DNA from: Xylogone sp. PMI_703
Lineage: Eukaryota; Ascomycota; Leotiomycetes
NCBI GenBank assembly: GCA_021399445.1
Contig: JAJTUQ010000004.1
Span: 5,456,001-5,520,000, forward strand
Length of the DNA: 64,000 nt
Direction of reading: 5' to 3'
The notes beneath the pieces were generated by a model. It made no database searches. It was given only the letters and a program-made list of their open reading frames with translations, and was not told the DNA's origin. Below are positions 49,601 to 61,110 of this stretch, in pieces. Numbering within the stretch: the stretch's first letter is position 1; the number at the start of each line of letters is the position of its first letter. A program made the translations under genes and the position numbers.

Positions 49601-52302
49601 GCTTATTCCAAACATATTACTTGAGTTTCAAGGGCTCGAACTACATTGTTATGGCTATTGCTCATGCTCTCTATGATGGAAGGTCACTTCAACTCCTCCA
49701 TGATGATATTTACAGAGCATACAAAAGGACTCTGCAGCCACGGCCAGAGCCAATAAGTTTTCTAGGTACAATTCTTAATTCAACTACTGAAGAGGGAAAG
49801 AAATTTTGGAAATCTGCCTTATCAAATCTGCCACCAGCAAGGCTTCCCCGAAAACAGAATGTTCAAGATACGAGCATAGTTCATCGCGCGCAAAGGAAAT
49901 CTACCATTTCTTTCCAAGATATTGAGTTTCTTTGTAAGTCTATGGGAGTATCTTTACAGACCATAAGTCAAACTTGTTTCGTTTTCGTTCTCTCATTCTT
50001 GATGAGGCAACTTGATGTCGTGTTCGGTTCTGTTCTTTCTTGTCGCGATTCGGAGGAAGCGAATGAAGTCATGTTTCCTCTGATGAATACAGTGGCAGTG
50101 AGGACAGTTCTCCACGGAACCATAGCAGATGTTGTAAGGTCTATCCAAGAACAAGGGGATTCAGCTCGGCAGTATCAACACTTCCCTCTTGGAATGGCCC
50201 AATCCTTCGGGCTTGCGGGACGAAGCGCTGAGTCTACGAGGGGCCAAGTTTTGTTTGATGCATTATTCATTTACCAAGGACGACAAATTTCTATGGATCA
50301 TGACCCACTATATCAGTCCGAATACGGAGTATCAGACGTTGAATTCCCGCTTTGCGTGGAGATGGAGATATCGCCAGAAAGAATACCGATATGGACAATA
50401 GCATCCAAGGCTTCCATAGGGGATATTGAGGAGAGCAATGAGCTTCTGAATATGTTAGACTCAGTGCTTGCTCGAATTATATCCGATCCTCAATTGCCAT
50501 CGTTTGTGTACGAAGATGACAATATCTCAGTCTGCGGATTACCAAAATTCAGAATTAAACCAGATCTCGAACCCACTATAGAAGAGCCAACCCAGCTAAA
50601 TCTGCTAGAGTGGTCGGATGATGAACTCATAATTCGTAAAGCGCTCCATGAGCTTTCTGGTTTCACAGAGGATAGCATTAGCAAAGATACAACCATCTAT
50701 CAGCTTGGTCTTGATTCGATACTAGTTCTCAAGCTTGCTGCCTTACTGAAGAACTATGAAATCAAACTTAAGGTTTCTGAAATTCTCCAGGACCTAACAA
50801 TTTCTTCCATTTCTCGAAGACTGAGTCAAACAACAACTAATGGAGAGGAGGACATCGACGACGGGATGATCCTAGAAGCTGCAGTAATGTCTCTAGGTAT
50901 AAAAGCAGAAGATATTAAGGTGGACGACATTGGAAAAGTACGTTACATAATGCCAGTCACTCCAGGGCAGCAGTATATGATAAGGAGATGGCAAGCTTCT
51001 AGAGGTTCTATGTTTTATCCGACTTTCACCTACCGTGTTTCTGCCGGTATTATTGAAAAGCAGAGACTCGAATCCTGCTGGGAAGATCTAAGATCAAGAC
51101 ACGATATACTCAGAACTGGATTTATTGAGGTAGGGACTACACTTGTGCAAGTGGTATTTGATGATGTTCCCGATTCAAACGATCTTAGAAGCTCTAAGTT
51201 GGTCAAATATAGAGATCTGAGGCGGCCACCAGTGCAACTGTCAGTTGATGAAGAGGGAGGTTACACTGTTTTGAAATTAGTTATCCACCACGCCCTATAT
51301 GATGGCATGAGTATACCCGGTATGATATATGAGCTTCAGTCTGCATATCAAGGTGAGAGGTTGGAATTCTCAACATCTAGTTTCAAAAACTTCATGGCGC
51401 GTTCATTGTCCACGGCTCAGAAAACTATAACAGCGCAAACGAACGGGTCAGCAGGAATAACTACCACTCAACAAAGCTGGAGTGACTATCTCCATGGGGT
51501 AGCAGGGCACCAAGTGACGGCAATTAGTCAGTCCCAAATAAGGACTGAAGTCTTCCGACCGTCATTACCGATACCACCGTTGAGAAGCCTTGCTCAAAAT
51601 GCAGACGTCAGTGCAGATGCGCTTCTCCTTGCAGCAGTTGCAATTTTATATGCAATGAAGCTCCATGGAGGTATACATGACCGAAACAACTCTCAGGTCG
51701 TTCTAGGAATCTATCTTGCAAATCGTGCACTCTTTGGGGAGGATTTATCAAGATTAGTGGCTCCAACTTTTAATATTCTCCCTCTGCGAGTCAACAACCC
51801 CTTGAACCGCGACATAGCAGAAATTGCGAGAGATATTCAGGATGATATCCGCAGGATCAGCAGTGCAGCTATGTCCTGTGCGTCTTTGGACGATATATAT
51901 CGTTGGACAGGGGTGCGAGTTAATTTCTTCGTCAATATTCTCAAAGATGCACTTATCGACTTAGGGGCTTCGAATGATCGAAGTACTGGGAATGGGGATA
52001 GACCTGGCAAGGTTACTTTCGAAGCAGCGCAGGACTTCAAAGAAATGTCTCGGGTAGTAAAAGATGACGCAGACATGGAGATGTCCGTCCCTAATAATGG
52101 GTCCTGTGATGCGTACTTGGTAAGAATCTACCATTCATCTATATAAATAGATATGCTAACAAATGTTACATAGCCCTCCTTAGATATAGAGATCAAATAC
52201 TCCGAAGATAAAGTAGACTTTGGAATCTTCGGGCCGGATGACATGATTTCTATCCCAGAAGCGGAGGAGATGATTCAAAATTTCGTTAATATTTGGATTT
52301 AG
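37613..52302 (+). CDS. sidC: Ferrichrome-type siderophore nonribosomal peptide synthetase (SidC/NPS2 family)
   Basis: Three exons (37613-48595, 48643-52119, 52174-52302), about 4862 aa; junctions SAPADKYPLAFEATLG and CDAYLPSLDIEI are in phase. Order A1-T1-C1-A2-T2-C2-T3-C3-A3-T4-C4-T5-C5-T6-C6. A-domain cores A3 at about 178 (YTSGSSGTPKG), 1222 (FTSGSTGNPKG) and 2838 (YTSGTTGTPKG). Carrier serines near 561 (GLESL), 1623 (GVDSIS), 2175, 3239 (GLDSIS), 3790 (GLDSID) and 4351 (GLDSIL). Condensation His motifs near 750, 1830, 2370, 3437, 4001 and 4542; all keep the catalytic second His. There is no thioesterase; the terminal C domain probably cyclises. The family joins three N5-acyl-N5-hydroxyornithines and three small amino acids into cyclic hexapeptides such as ferricrocin, reusing modules. 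The start at 37613 (MAASLSILNNPPQTLEGP) fits the family; an in-frame ATG at 37553 adds 20 residues, mostly a serine run. Confidence 0.96.
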
Positions 52303-52384
52303 ATTGTACATAAAGCATAGACCAGTAGGCTTGTTTTTGATGTTACATTGCCGATTTTTCCATCTGGGAACATATCTCTGATAT

Positions 52385-52425
52385 CATTAAATGCACATAT
52401 ATATGTATATATATTATTTAATTAT
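52385..52425. repeat. Short AT-rich (TA)n tract
   Basis: A run of alternating A/T (ATATATATGTATATATAT and more A/T) in the narrow gap between the convergent 3' ends of the NRPS and TPR genes. It may serve as polyadenylation or terminator sequence. Confidence 0.5.
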
Positions 52426-52441
52426 CATATCCTGTGATTGC

Positions 52442-55323
52442 TCATGAATTCTTCAACTCCTCCAATCTATCCTGTAAGAGGCTCCACTCCTCAGTGTCTT
52501 CCCAAATATCCTTGGCTTTTCCTAGTATACCTCTAACAGCATTCCTGGCCTTCATTTTCCAGGACTTCTCGACCTCTCCATTACCATCCGGTTTGTCCTG
52601 CGGGCCATAACTCTCGTATGCACTGACGAGATTATCAGTTGCGGCGACTACCAGTTTCCACTTCTCAACGTCCTCTAACCACGATTCTCCTTGACTGGTT
52701 AATCGCCACGTCTTCTCTGCAGATTCTAAAGCAGTTTTATAATCTCTCTTATAAAACGCTAATTTTTCAACCAGCGCCCATAGTTCGGCTCGTTTGGTTA
52801 TGAGTGGCACAATCTCATTATCTACCATCTCCATTGTTGCACGAGCCAGGCTTCCCCGGGGAGGCACGTAAATCTCGCCTGCAGGTAGATCCTGTGGTCT
52901 CCCTCTCGAGATCACCTCCTGGACGAGGGCACGTAACACATCTACATCAATAGCACTCTCCCCTATTGAAATGCCACGCATACGTATCACCGCACGCATT
53001 CCAAGTAATATATCCGGGAAGGATGGGGGCAGCATTCGGCCTGCTATAGTGATAACATTATCCCAGATCTGCCAGTTATCGTAAGCAATAGAAGCTCCTT
53101 TTTTGAACGCTACCAAGCTCTGGCGCAAGAGGTCCTTTAATGGCGGCTGCGTAACTAGAGAGCCTACTTCCTCATTACCATCGTCTATAGGGGCCTGGTT
53201 TTCCTGGGTTCCGGCCCTTTCTTCAGCTTTTCGTTCAGTATACTTGGATAGGAGAGCAGAGCCAAGATTACTATATGTTTTCGGATCCATATCATCGATT
53301 TGAATAGCTTGCTGGAATGCTATAATGGCACCATCCCAATTGCCTACTTTCAAATCAATGTCTCCTAGGCGGCTCCAGGTATCGCTATTCTGCCTATTCA
53401 CTATAGTAGCCTTCATATATGCGTCCCTTGCTTTTCCTAAGTCTCCAGTTCGTGAATAGTATTCTCCAAGAGTTCGTTGTGCTCGAGCATATCGATTTTT
53501 CGATATCCTCCATGCTCGCTCCCAACATGCAGGATCTTGGTCGAGATCTCCCAGAATGCACCACAATCGAGGGGCATGTGGTGGAGGTGGATCGCGAATT
53601 TCTCCATCCCATTTCTCTGATGCGATTTCAGGTGCGTCAATATCATATTTATCTACATCCGGTCCTCGAGAAGAACGGTATAGCTGTCTTCTTATAACCT
53701 GCCGAGCCTTATCTTCTTGATGAACGGAATGATAGCACAGGGCAACTTCGGCCCATAATCGGAGCCGTTTGAATATTTCAAGCGCACTGACAAAACTACC
53801 CACATGGCTCCATGCATACGCCAGCTCTGTTTCTAACTCCCACCTCGTAGGTGTATTCAACTGGAAGATATATTTCAATCTCTCAGAAACAGGCGCTGAT
53901 TCATCCGGTTTCGCTCGAGGTAGGAACTGAGTTACCCGAATTTCAGGGACACCATCGGAAAAAGACGACTGCTCATCTTGCGTATCTGCTATAATCTGAT
54001 CTACAATTACCTGCAGCTGCAAAACACTTCTTTCTTGAGTTCGCGAGCGATGAGATTCAATCCTACTTCGGACCAGGAGCGCGTGAGTGTAGATTTGCCA
54101 GTTGGTTGGCTTATCATTAAGCACTCTAACAGCATATGGTAATATCTCTCACTCTTGAGCTTGTCAAGTGGCGAAAGGGTATCTCTCAAGGTGGCCTCCG
54201 TAAGTAATGTAATCTGGTCAAGTGGCTTAAGTTGTGGTTGCTCGTCGGGCTTCAAGCTAGCTAGCGCTGGAGGAAGTTCAGAGCGAACTACCTCATCTTG
54301 AGAGATGCTTGCAAATTTGATCTTCTCCAAGAGAGTATCATCATTTAACTCAACAGCTTCTGGGACATGTTTTTGTGCTTCTGTCTCTGAGGTTTCTTCA
54401 CTAGAATCCATTAAAGCACTCTCATTCTCAGTTACAGCAGGATCTTTCGCTTGGATTCCGTCTTCGGAACTCTTTGCAAAGACAACAAGCTGGGAAACAT
54501 CATTCTGCTGGAACTTGGTTCTTTTCCCAAGTGCTCCAGATAAAGCAAAAGTAAACCCAGAAACTTCAGTAATTCGTTTTACATCTTCCTTTGCTTTCAT
54601 ATCCAGTCCCTGCATAATACATATTTGCGCCTTCTCTAGGAGGAATTGCACCTTTGCTTCCGTAGGAAAAGGGGAATGAGGGCCCATGATCTCAGCTTCA
54701 AGAGAATGCATATCTTTATCAATAAGATCTTGGAGCATCAACGAATCACTAAGTCTGGCACCTGACATGCCATTTAGTAGACGCTGATGGAATGCATTAA
54801 TTCGCATGCGCATCCATCTACAATCCAGCATCTTCCCTCTGAACACTCGGGGGAAGTAGTCCGAGAAGACCATTCGCGCCAGGCAGAATAGCCCAATGTG
54901 AGGGATGAATTGATACACGGAAGCTCCATCATAATCCAGACTGCGCAAACACTGCTCCTGAAACTGCTCAGGCGCATCTGTTGCGCTTCTGAAGACGGTG
55001 GAGAAATCGGCAGGTGGTCCCGTGACATTTACCTGGAGAAAGGCATTGAAAGCAGCGAGTCCAGAGATGAGAACCAAGATGGGATCATATTCACCACCAA
55101 ACTCGTCGAGGTAGAAGAGCTCCTCTGGTTGTTCTCTCAGTAATGCCAGAATCTGGGATAATTTCCGGATTAGGGTTTGGGACGTCTGGTTTTCCAGGAT
55201 AGTTTTATAGCCTCCACTGAGATAAATGTCGACCACCTCAGAATATTTCGCATGCTTCTTGAGCGGTTCAAGATTATATAGTAGAGCATCCAGGCCCTTG
55301 GCCGTAAATACACCAAAAGGCAT
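52442..55323 (-). pseudogene. TPR protein of the TTC27/Emw1 family, reading frame broken once
   Basis: Two overlapping frames (to 55323 and 52442-54124) are halves of one gene. The upstream frame ends its family-like part at DKLKSERYY. The downstream frame resumes at once with YAVRVLNDKPTNWQIYTHAL, one reading frame away, so about one base seems missing near 54138. There is no GT donor at a usable distance, and the only GTGAGA...TTAG interval is 27 nt, too short for an intron. The N-terminal half has LVLISGLAAFNAFLQVNVTGPP. The C-terminal half carries TPR units (YARAQRTLGEYYSRTGDLGKA, SDTWSRLGDIDLKVGNWDGA, PKTYSNLGSALL). Expected product about 960 aa; in fission yeast Emw1 is needed for cell wall integrity. 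Start taken at 55323 (MPFGVFTAKG); the frame is open to 55479. It may be a sequencing error rather than a true pseudogene. Confidence 0.8.
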
Positions 55324-56341
55324 TGTATGTCCTCCTCGTCTTTTGAAAAAAATATATACAAGACAAAAGGCGTACTGACTTCTTTTTTTTCTCTTGGGTG
55401 AAGTGATTCGCTTGGAGGGGTCAATTGGGAGGGTCAAATTTTTGGGATTTTCTACCCAATCCAAACCTGCCCGCTCCAACTAACGTAAGCGGTCCCTCAG
55501 TCAGGCTGCAAGTTCTAGAACAACGTCACTCACAGACTTGGAACTTCTCAGCTATAATTAGAAATTAGATATACTTGTAAACATCCAGCTCGCAAAATGT
55601 AGGGTATAGCTAACATCCAACTCAATTTCAATGCAATTGATAGATCTGCCCGTAACAGTCGAATTTTACAGGACCAGCAGAAAGGTCTAAGCGCCTAAGG
55701 GCCTCTCAATCACAAGTAGTCGAGTAAGCTCTAATGTACTGTCTCACTGTGCTACTTCCGAGGTAACAAAAGAAAGAACCTACCACGACTACGTATTTAT
55801 TGTTATGTTAAAGGTTCTCGTAACTGCGGGGTGTCTATTACCCGTCAACGTCGCTTGGCTGATCTAGAACAATAAATAAGAATTCGATAGCAAGATCGAA
55901 GCAGCAGATCCGTCGCTGGGCTAAACTTCTAACGTCAGCGATCTGCCGGGAATCCCGTCATGGAACGCGATGGGATGACGTTCCTGAGAGACTCGCGTGA
56001 GGCAGCTGTAAAAAGAGGGGCAATGAAACAGGGAAGCAGACTCAATCTACAGACACAAGAGGCTCTGAGGCAATTATATCACGACCACACTGGCACACGA
56101 GTGGAAAATCGCTGTCAAAATTCGCTACGTGTACAATGCTGAATGCTCCAAAATGCTTCATTCCTACCATGTATGGTGTAACATGCGTTGCTCTTTCCCA
56201 ATCGAGGAGTCAAACGCCCACTCATTCATCAGCCACATTATCATAAAATGCTAATCCGGGCCGTACTTTGCTCGACAATCCTCGTGCCATAATACAAAGA
56301 AATGTTACCCATATTCATACACGCTACTCTTACAAATCCCC
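55324..56341. other. Intergenic, about 1 kb
   Basis: Upstream of the TPR gene and 3' of the GYF gene, both on minus. From 55324 to 55479 the TPR frame stays open, so a longer N-terminus is possible. From 55480 on only short frames (up to 60 codons) are seen. No RNA gene or repeat recognised. Confidence 0.5.
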
Positions 56342-59300
56342 TCATTTCTTGCTCTTCTTCTTGTTGGGCACAACCTTGAATCCAGCTGCGGGCTCCTCCT
56401 TGGGGGGATTCTTCTTTGCAACTTCGCTCCATCCACCAGACTTGTCTGCTGCGGCTGCTGCGAAGGTGGTGCTTGATCCGGTATTCGCTGGCTCGACAAC
56501 GCCCTTCTCTGCCAACTTACGACGGCGGAGATATTCCTCGGCAAAACGGCGGCCATCCATCAACTGTGAGTTGGAGTAAATACTATCCGCAATGATACTC
56601 GCTTCTGGGGGGAACGTGGAGAGCATGAGCACGAAATCGTCGACTAGAAATAAGTTAGATTGAGTCTAGACCTGGTGTCTCCATACATATTTACATACCA
56701 TTAATGTTCGAATTGAGACCCTTGATCAACGATCCCTTTGCCCACTTCATGAACTCCTCATGAGCTGCATTGGCAGTCGGCTGGGCAGTTGTGACAGCTC
56801 GAGGAGCCTGTGCTGGGCGTGTAACACGAGACGCGGTCGCAGCAGGTACAACCGTGCTGCTCACAGAACGCACAGCTGTACTTGGGGGTGCCACAGTCGG
56901 AGTAGCAGGCGCCTTCACTTTTCCTCCTGCGCCGACTGTAGACCAAGCAGAGCCGCCGGTCACAGGAGATGTAGCCGTCTTGCTCGCTAGGTCAGCATAC
57001 CGTTTGCCAGTGGAAAGACCTGCCGTTGCAGTCGCCGCTGCCGTCGCTGCCGCTAGTTTCTGCTTTCTTAGCTCTTCTTCCCGTTGGATATCAGCCAAAG
57101 TCTTCTTAGCAGCGGCAATGTTATTTGCTGCTGCTTGAGCCTTTGCAGTAGTAGGCTTCGCCCAAGCAGATGTTGTGCCACTGGGTGTAGTAGGTGTGTT
57201 ACCGCTCGCCCAGGTAGAGGTTGTCGGCAGACCAGGTATTGGAGAGACAGACTGGGAGGTAAGCAATTTCAACTCCTGCTCCTGAATTAGGCGGCGAGCA
57301 GCGGCTGCAGCTTCCTCAGCTTTAGCAGCTTTCTTTGCCTCAGCTTCTTGGATTTCTTTCAAAGAAGGGCCTTTAGGAATTTCGATCGTCTCCTTTGCCC
57401 AAGGAGCAAGCGGTGGGGGAGCGGGAACCTCAGGCGTCTCCGATCTCGATCTGGACTCATTAAAGGTATCTGGCAAATGAGGTCGAGTTCTCTGAGCAGT
57501 TGGGGCGGGCAATGGAGTGGTCGACTGCGGTGGTGGAGGGAATGGCATTGGAAGATTTGTGTTAACCTTTGCCCATGGTGATTCCGGTTGGATCGCCGCA
57601 ATAGGCTGTGACTGTTTTGCTGATGCTGCATTTTGAACTTGCTGCGTAAGTGAGAGGACCTCTTTCTCCTTTTCTGTCTCTTTATCATTTTCTACTCCCT
57701 TTTTATTTTCCTTCTCTGTTACAATGGTAACTTGGGTTGTTTGGACTTCTGTTGGCTCAGCTTGAGTCTGCTGGGTGGTTTGAGGAGGTGGAGCAATTGG
57801 CTCGGCGGACGCAGACCCTACAGCTTGCGTTGCGGCAGCTTCTTCCGCGTCATGCTGGGCTCTGAGCTGTTCAAACTCACGTAGACGAGCTTTGAAACCT
57901 TGTGGGTCATCGCGGTTCAACTGCTCAAGCCTTGCAATTTCGCGCTGCTGTTCAGCTTGTTGCTGACCAAGCATCGCAGCTAACTGTTGGGCTTGGGTGG
58001 CTGGGTGTCCTGGTACTCCTGGAGCTCCTGGACCAAACAGTTGCTGGCGATCTTGAAGGCTTAGACGAGCAAAATCCTCTTCACGGATGAAGTCCGGCGG
58101 AATTGGGCCAGGTCCGGGTGCCAAAGGTTGTCTTGCATGGCTGTCGAAGAATCCTGCAACTGGAGGGATGGGCGGTTGAGGAGGCATTCCTATAGGAGAT
58201 GTGATACTTCCAAAGCTAGGTTGACTTTGTAAGCTATGTGCGCTTGAGTGATGATGCAGGGAGGCTGGAAGTCCACCCATCTGTAACTGTTTCATGTTAA
58301 CTTGTTGCTGAGCCAAGAACTCTCGCTGGCGTGCCATGAGATACTGTTCTTCCTGCTTCCTACGCTCCAGATTATTTTGTTGTTCTGCGGTAAGTGTGGT
58401 TCCGAAGCTCGGGAATGAGCCAGCAAATGGAGGTTGCACGGCACCTGGCTGCGCACCTGAACCTGCGAATGGTGCTCCTGGTTGAGTGGTCGGTGGTCCA
58501 TGAGGGATGCCTATCTGAGGCACAAGGAAAGGTTCACGAGAGTTACCAATTCGACGAATTAGCTGGCCGAGGGGTTCAAATTCTGCATCCTCAAGCTTCT
58601 TCACAGATAAGTCAGGTGTGAAGAATGACGCCTTATACCAATCATGCATTTCCAAACCAGACCAAGGGCCTTGAACATTTCCCTGGGGATCTAAATAGAC
58701 CCATCGCATCCTGTCAGGCATAACCATCACTCGTTGCTGGGCTGCAGGCAACTGATTAGAGGTTGATTCGGCAGAAGTTGATCCTTGCCCTGAAGAAGGT
58801 TTAGGGAAGCTAGAAGCAGTTTGAGCCGGGTTGCTGTCAGATGTTGAGAAGGGTGCTTGGCTACGAGCGGCCTCGCTTTGTTGGAAAAGTTCCTCAAATG
58901 TTGATCGTCCTGCTCGTATAGGACTTCCAGTCTCACGAGGAGGGAAGTTCCTACCAATACTGCCAAAAGCACCACTGTGCCTGACATCTCCACCTTCGAC
59001 TGGATTCTCGTTCTCGGCACCTTGCATCTGAGCTTGCATGGCAGCGGGGAACAAAGAGCCTAGCTTGCTACCACGGCCAATGGTACCAGTACCCGATATA
59101 TTGGGAACACCCGCTGGACCGAACATGCCACCCAAGCCACCAAGACTCGGGGACTGGAGGTCACCCATCGGGCCAAATAGCGAGCTACCGAAGGGGCCTG
59201 GAAATCCGGGTCTGCTCTCACGATCAGGGGTTCCAACAGTATTCCCTCCTGTAGGCCAACCTCCTAAGGCTCCTATACCACCAAGAGAGGGAAGCCCGCC

Positions 59301-61110
59301 AATTCCCTGAAATGCTCTGGATCCGCCCGCGCTCGATGTTTGACTCCTGTCGCTTCCTTCAAATGGGGCACCAGATATGCTTCTTGGCAATCCAGTAAAG
59401 GCATCCCGAGGATGTTCTGGAACTCCAGCTAAACCTTGCAAACGTGAATGTTGATGTCCCTCGTCATCAAAGCTGGAGTCATCAGCCTCGGTACGGTCAT
59501 CATGAGGGCTACGATACGGATTGGTGTCCATCGGGCTCAGAGGTTCATTCTCGTGACGGGCCGGTGTTTGTTGAGTTTGAGCTCGCTGAGCATCCCTAAA
59601 GCCAGGAATATCCGTCATACCAAAGTCAGTCATAGAACTACCACGAAGTGGAGTATCAAGACCCTGCGCCTTTGGAATGGCAGCTCCAGGAGGAGCGGCT
59701 TCGTCAGCAAAAGGATCAGTATCCGTGCGAGGTCTGGACCTCCAGGATCTTTCCGTAGGCTTGGTGGATGTATCCTCAGCACTCTCCTTGGGCATCAGAT
59801 GTGCAAGACGGCTTTCGCCTCTAAGACTTCCAAAGCCCGGCCTCTTTTCTATAGGTGTTGTTGGATTCAGGCTGAAACTTCCAAAATTTCCCATCGGTGT
59901 AATTGTTGCATTAGAAGGGCCAGAACTCCAAGGCGATACGGGCCCATTACTCAGAACATTTCCTGTATTGCTGCGCATCAGGCCCCCAAAGCCTATATCT
60001 CTTTTATCTCCCTCGCGCTCGTCGGCACCATCCTTCGTATCATTCAATTTTCTACTGAAAAACGGGGAAGCGTCATCCTTTGAAAAGCGCCCGGTCCCAC
60101 TTGGCGATGCTAGTCCAGCAGAATATAAAGAGTCACTGGTCTCTCGTCGACGTGTGCCCGGGCGACTTGATGGTGAAGCTACGCCAAAATTGCCTCCACC
60201 TTGGCCTTGAGATACCGAAGTCTTTCGACCGTTCACACCAGGACCGGAAGCATTTTGGTCTTTGTTTGTGTTAAGTGGCGGTGGCTTTAACGGCGAGTTC
60301 ACGTCGCCAGAGAAGATCTAGCGTCCATTAGCACACTATTTCTCACGAGATCAACCAGAATGAACACACAGATTTTTCCAGCGCAGACATTTCCTCGAGT
60401 CCAATTGGCTGTACACTTCCACTCTGGTCCCAACACACCTCCGGTCCATGAGTTTCTCGGCCGTCGTTTGTCTTTCCCCAACCCCGTCCATTTGTGCCGT
60501 TTGAATGGCCTGGGTCCCATGTACTAGTAAACAGTCTTGAAACATCTCCATCTGTTGTCTCAGAGGTCTGGTGTGATCTGAAAATGTCTAACAGCTGGTC
60601 CTTGGAGTACCGGGTATCAGTCGATTGTTCGTACAGAGTACTTGTGGGTTGTTGCGAGGAGCCTTGTATATCCGAGCTCTGTGGAGTCATGACGGAGTCA
60701 GCTTGAGCAGATGATTGTGTATATGGTGCGGTGGATGAACGTCGAAGTGTTAATGTTCCGTTCGTGGTTCTAGTGTCCCTTCGCGACCTAGACAAAAATA
60801 TTGGTTAATGTACCGCATTTACCAAAACGGACCACTCATGCACAAAGAAACTTAAGCAGATGCGGTGGTGCACCCTAACAATAATTCACGGCAACTTAAT
60901 CGCTCTTCTTTAGGGAGCAGTACTTGTTGACAACCACCACTTGGATCCAGAGAGAATTGACTATATTGCAGAATTTCATGACTATGACGTTGAGGGGGGT
61001 ACTCACCAATCACCGCTTGTTCTTCCGTCCCCTCTCGCCGTTCGGGAGTCACGATTTGAAGCCTGTCCTGCAGCAGCAGATGCGAAACTCGACGGCATGT
61101 GTGAAGGCAT
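56342..61110 (-). CDS. GYF-domain protein (Smy2/GIGYF-like)
   Basis: Four exons: 61007-61110, 60370-60787, 56699-60317 and 56342-56643, about 1480 aa. The first intron is 219 nt, long for this window; the others are 52 and 55 nt. Junctions: GDWSRRDTRTTNG, EEMSALEKSIFSGDVNSPL and NSNINVDDFVLMLSTF, all in phase. The GYF domain (about MRWVYLDPQGNVQGPWSGLEM through WYKASFFTPDL) binds Pro-rich PPGF/PPGL-type ligands. The N-terminal part is Gly/Pro/Ser-rich and disordered; the centre and C-terminal part are Gln/Ala/Glu-rich with coiled-coil stretches, and the tail is basic (KVVPNKKKSKK). Yeast relatives Smy2/Syh1 and human GIGYF act in mRNA repression and vesicle-related processes. The start at 61110 (MPSHMPSSFASAAAG) fits fungal orthologs better than the Met four codons later. 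Confidence 0.92.

Noticed and set aside
54130..54160. A 27-nt intron (GTGAGA to TTAG) to explain the TPR gene frame change
   Set aside because: Far below the 45-nt minimum seen elsewhere in the window, and it would remove conserved residues; a one-base indel explains the data better.
59448..60210. Long plus-strand frames (211 and 177 codons) across the GYF gene
   Set aside because: They are antisense shadows of a long, compositionally biased exon.
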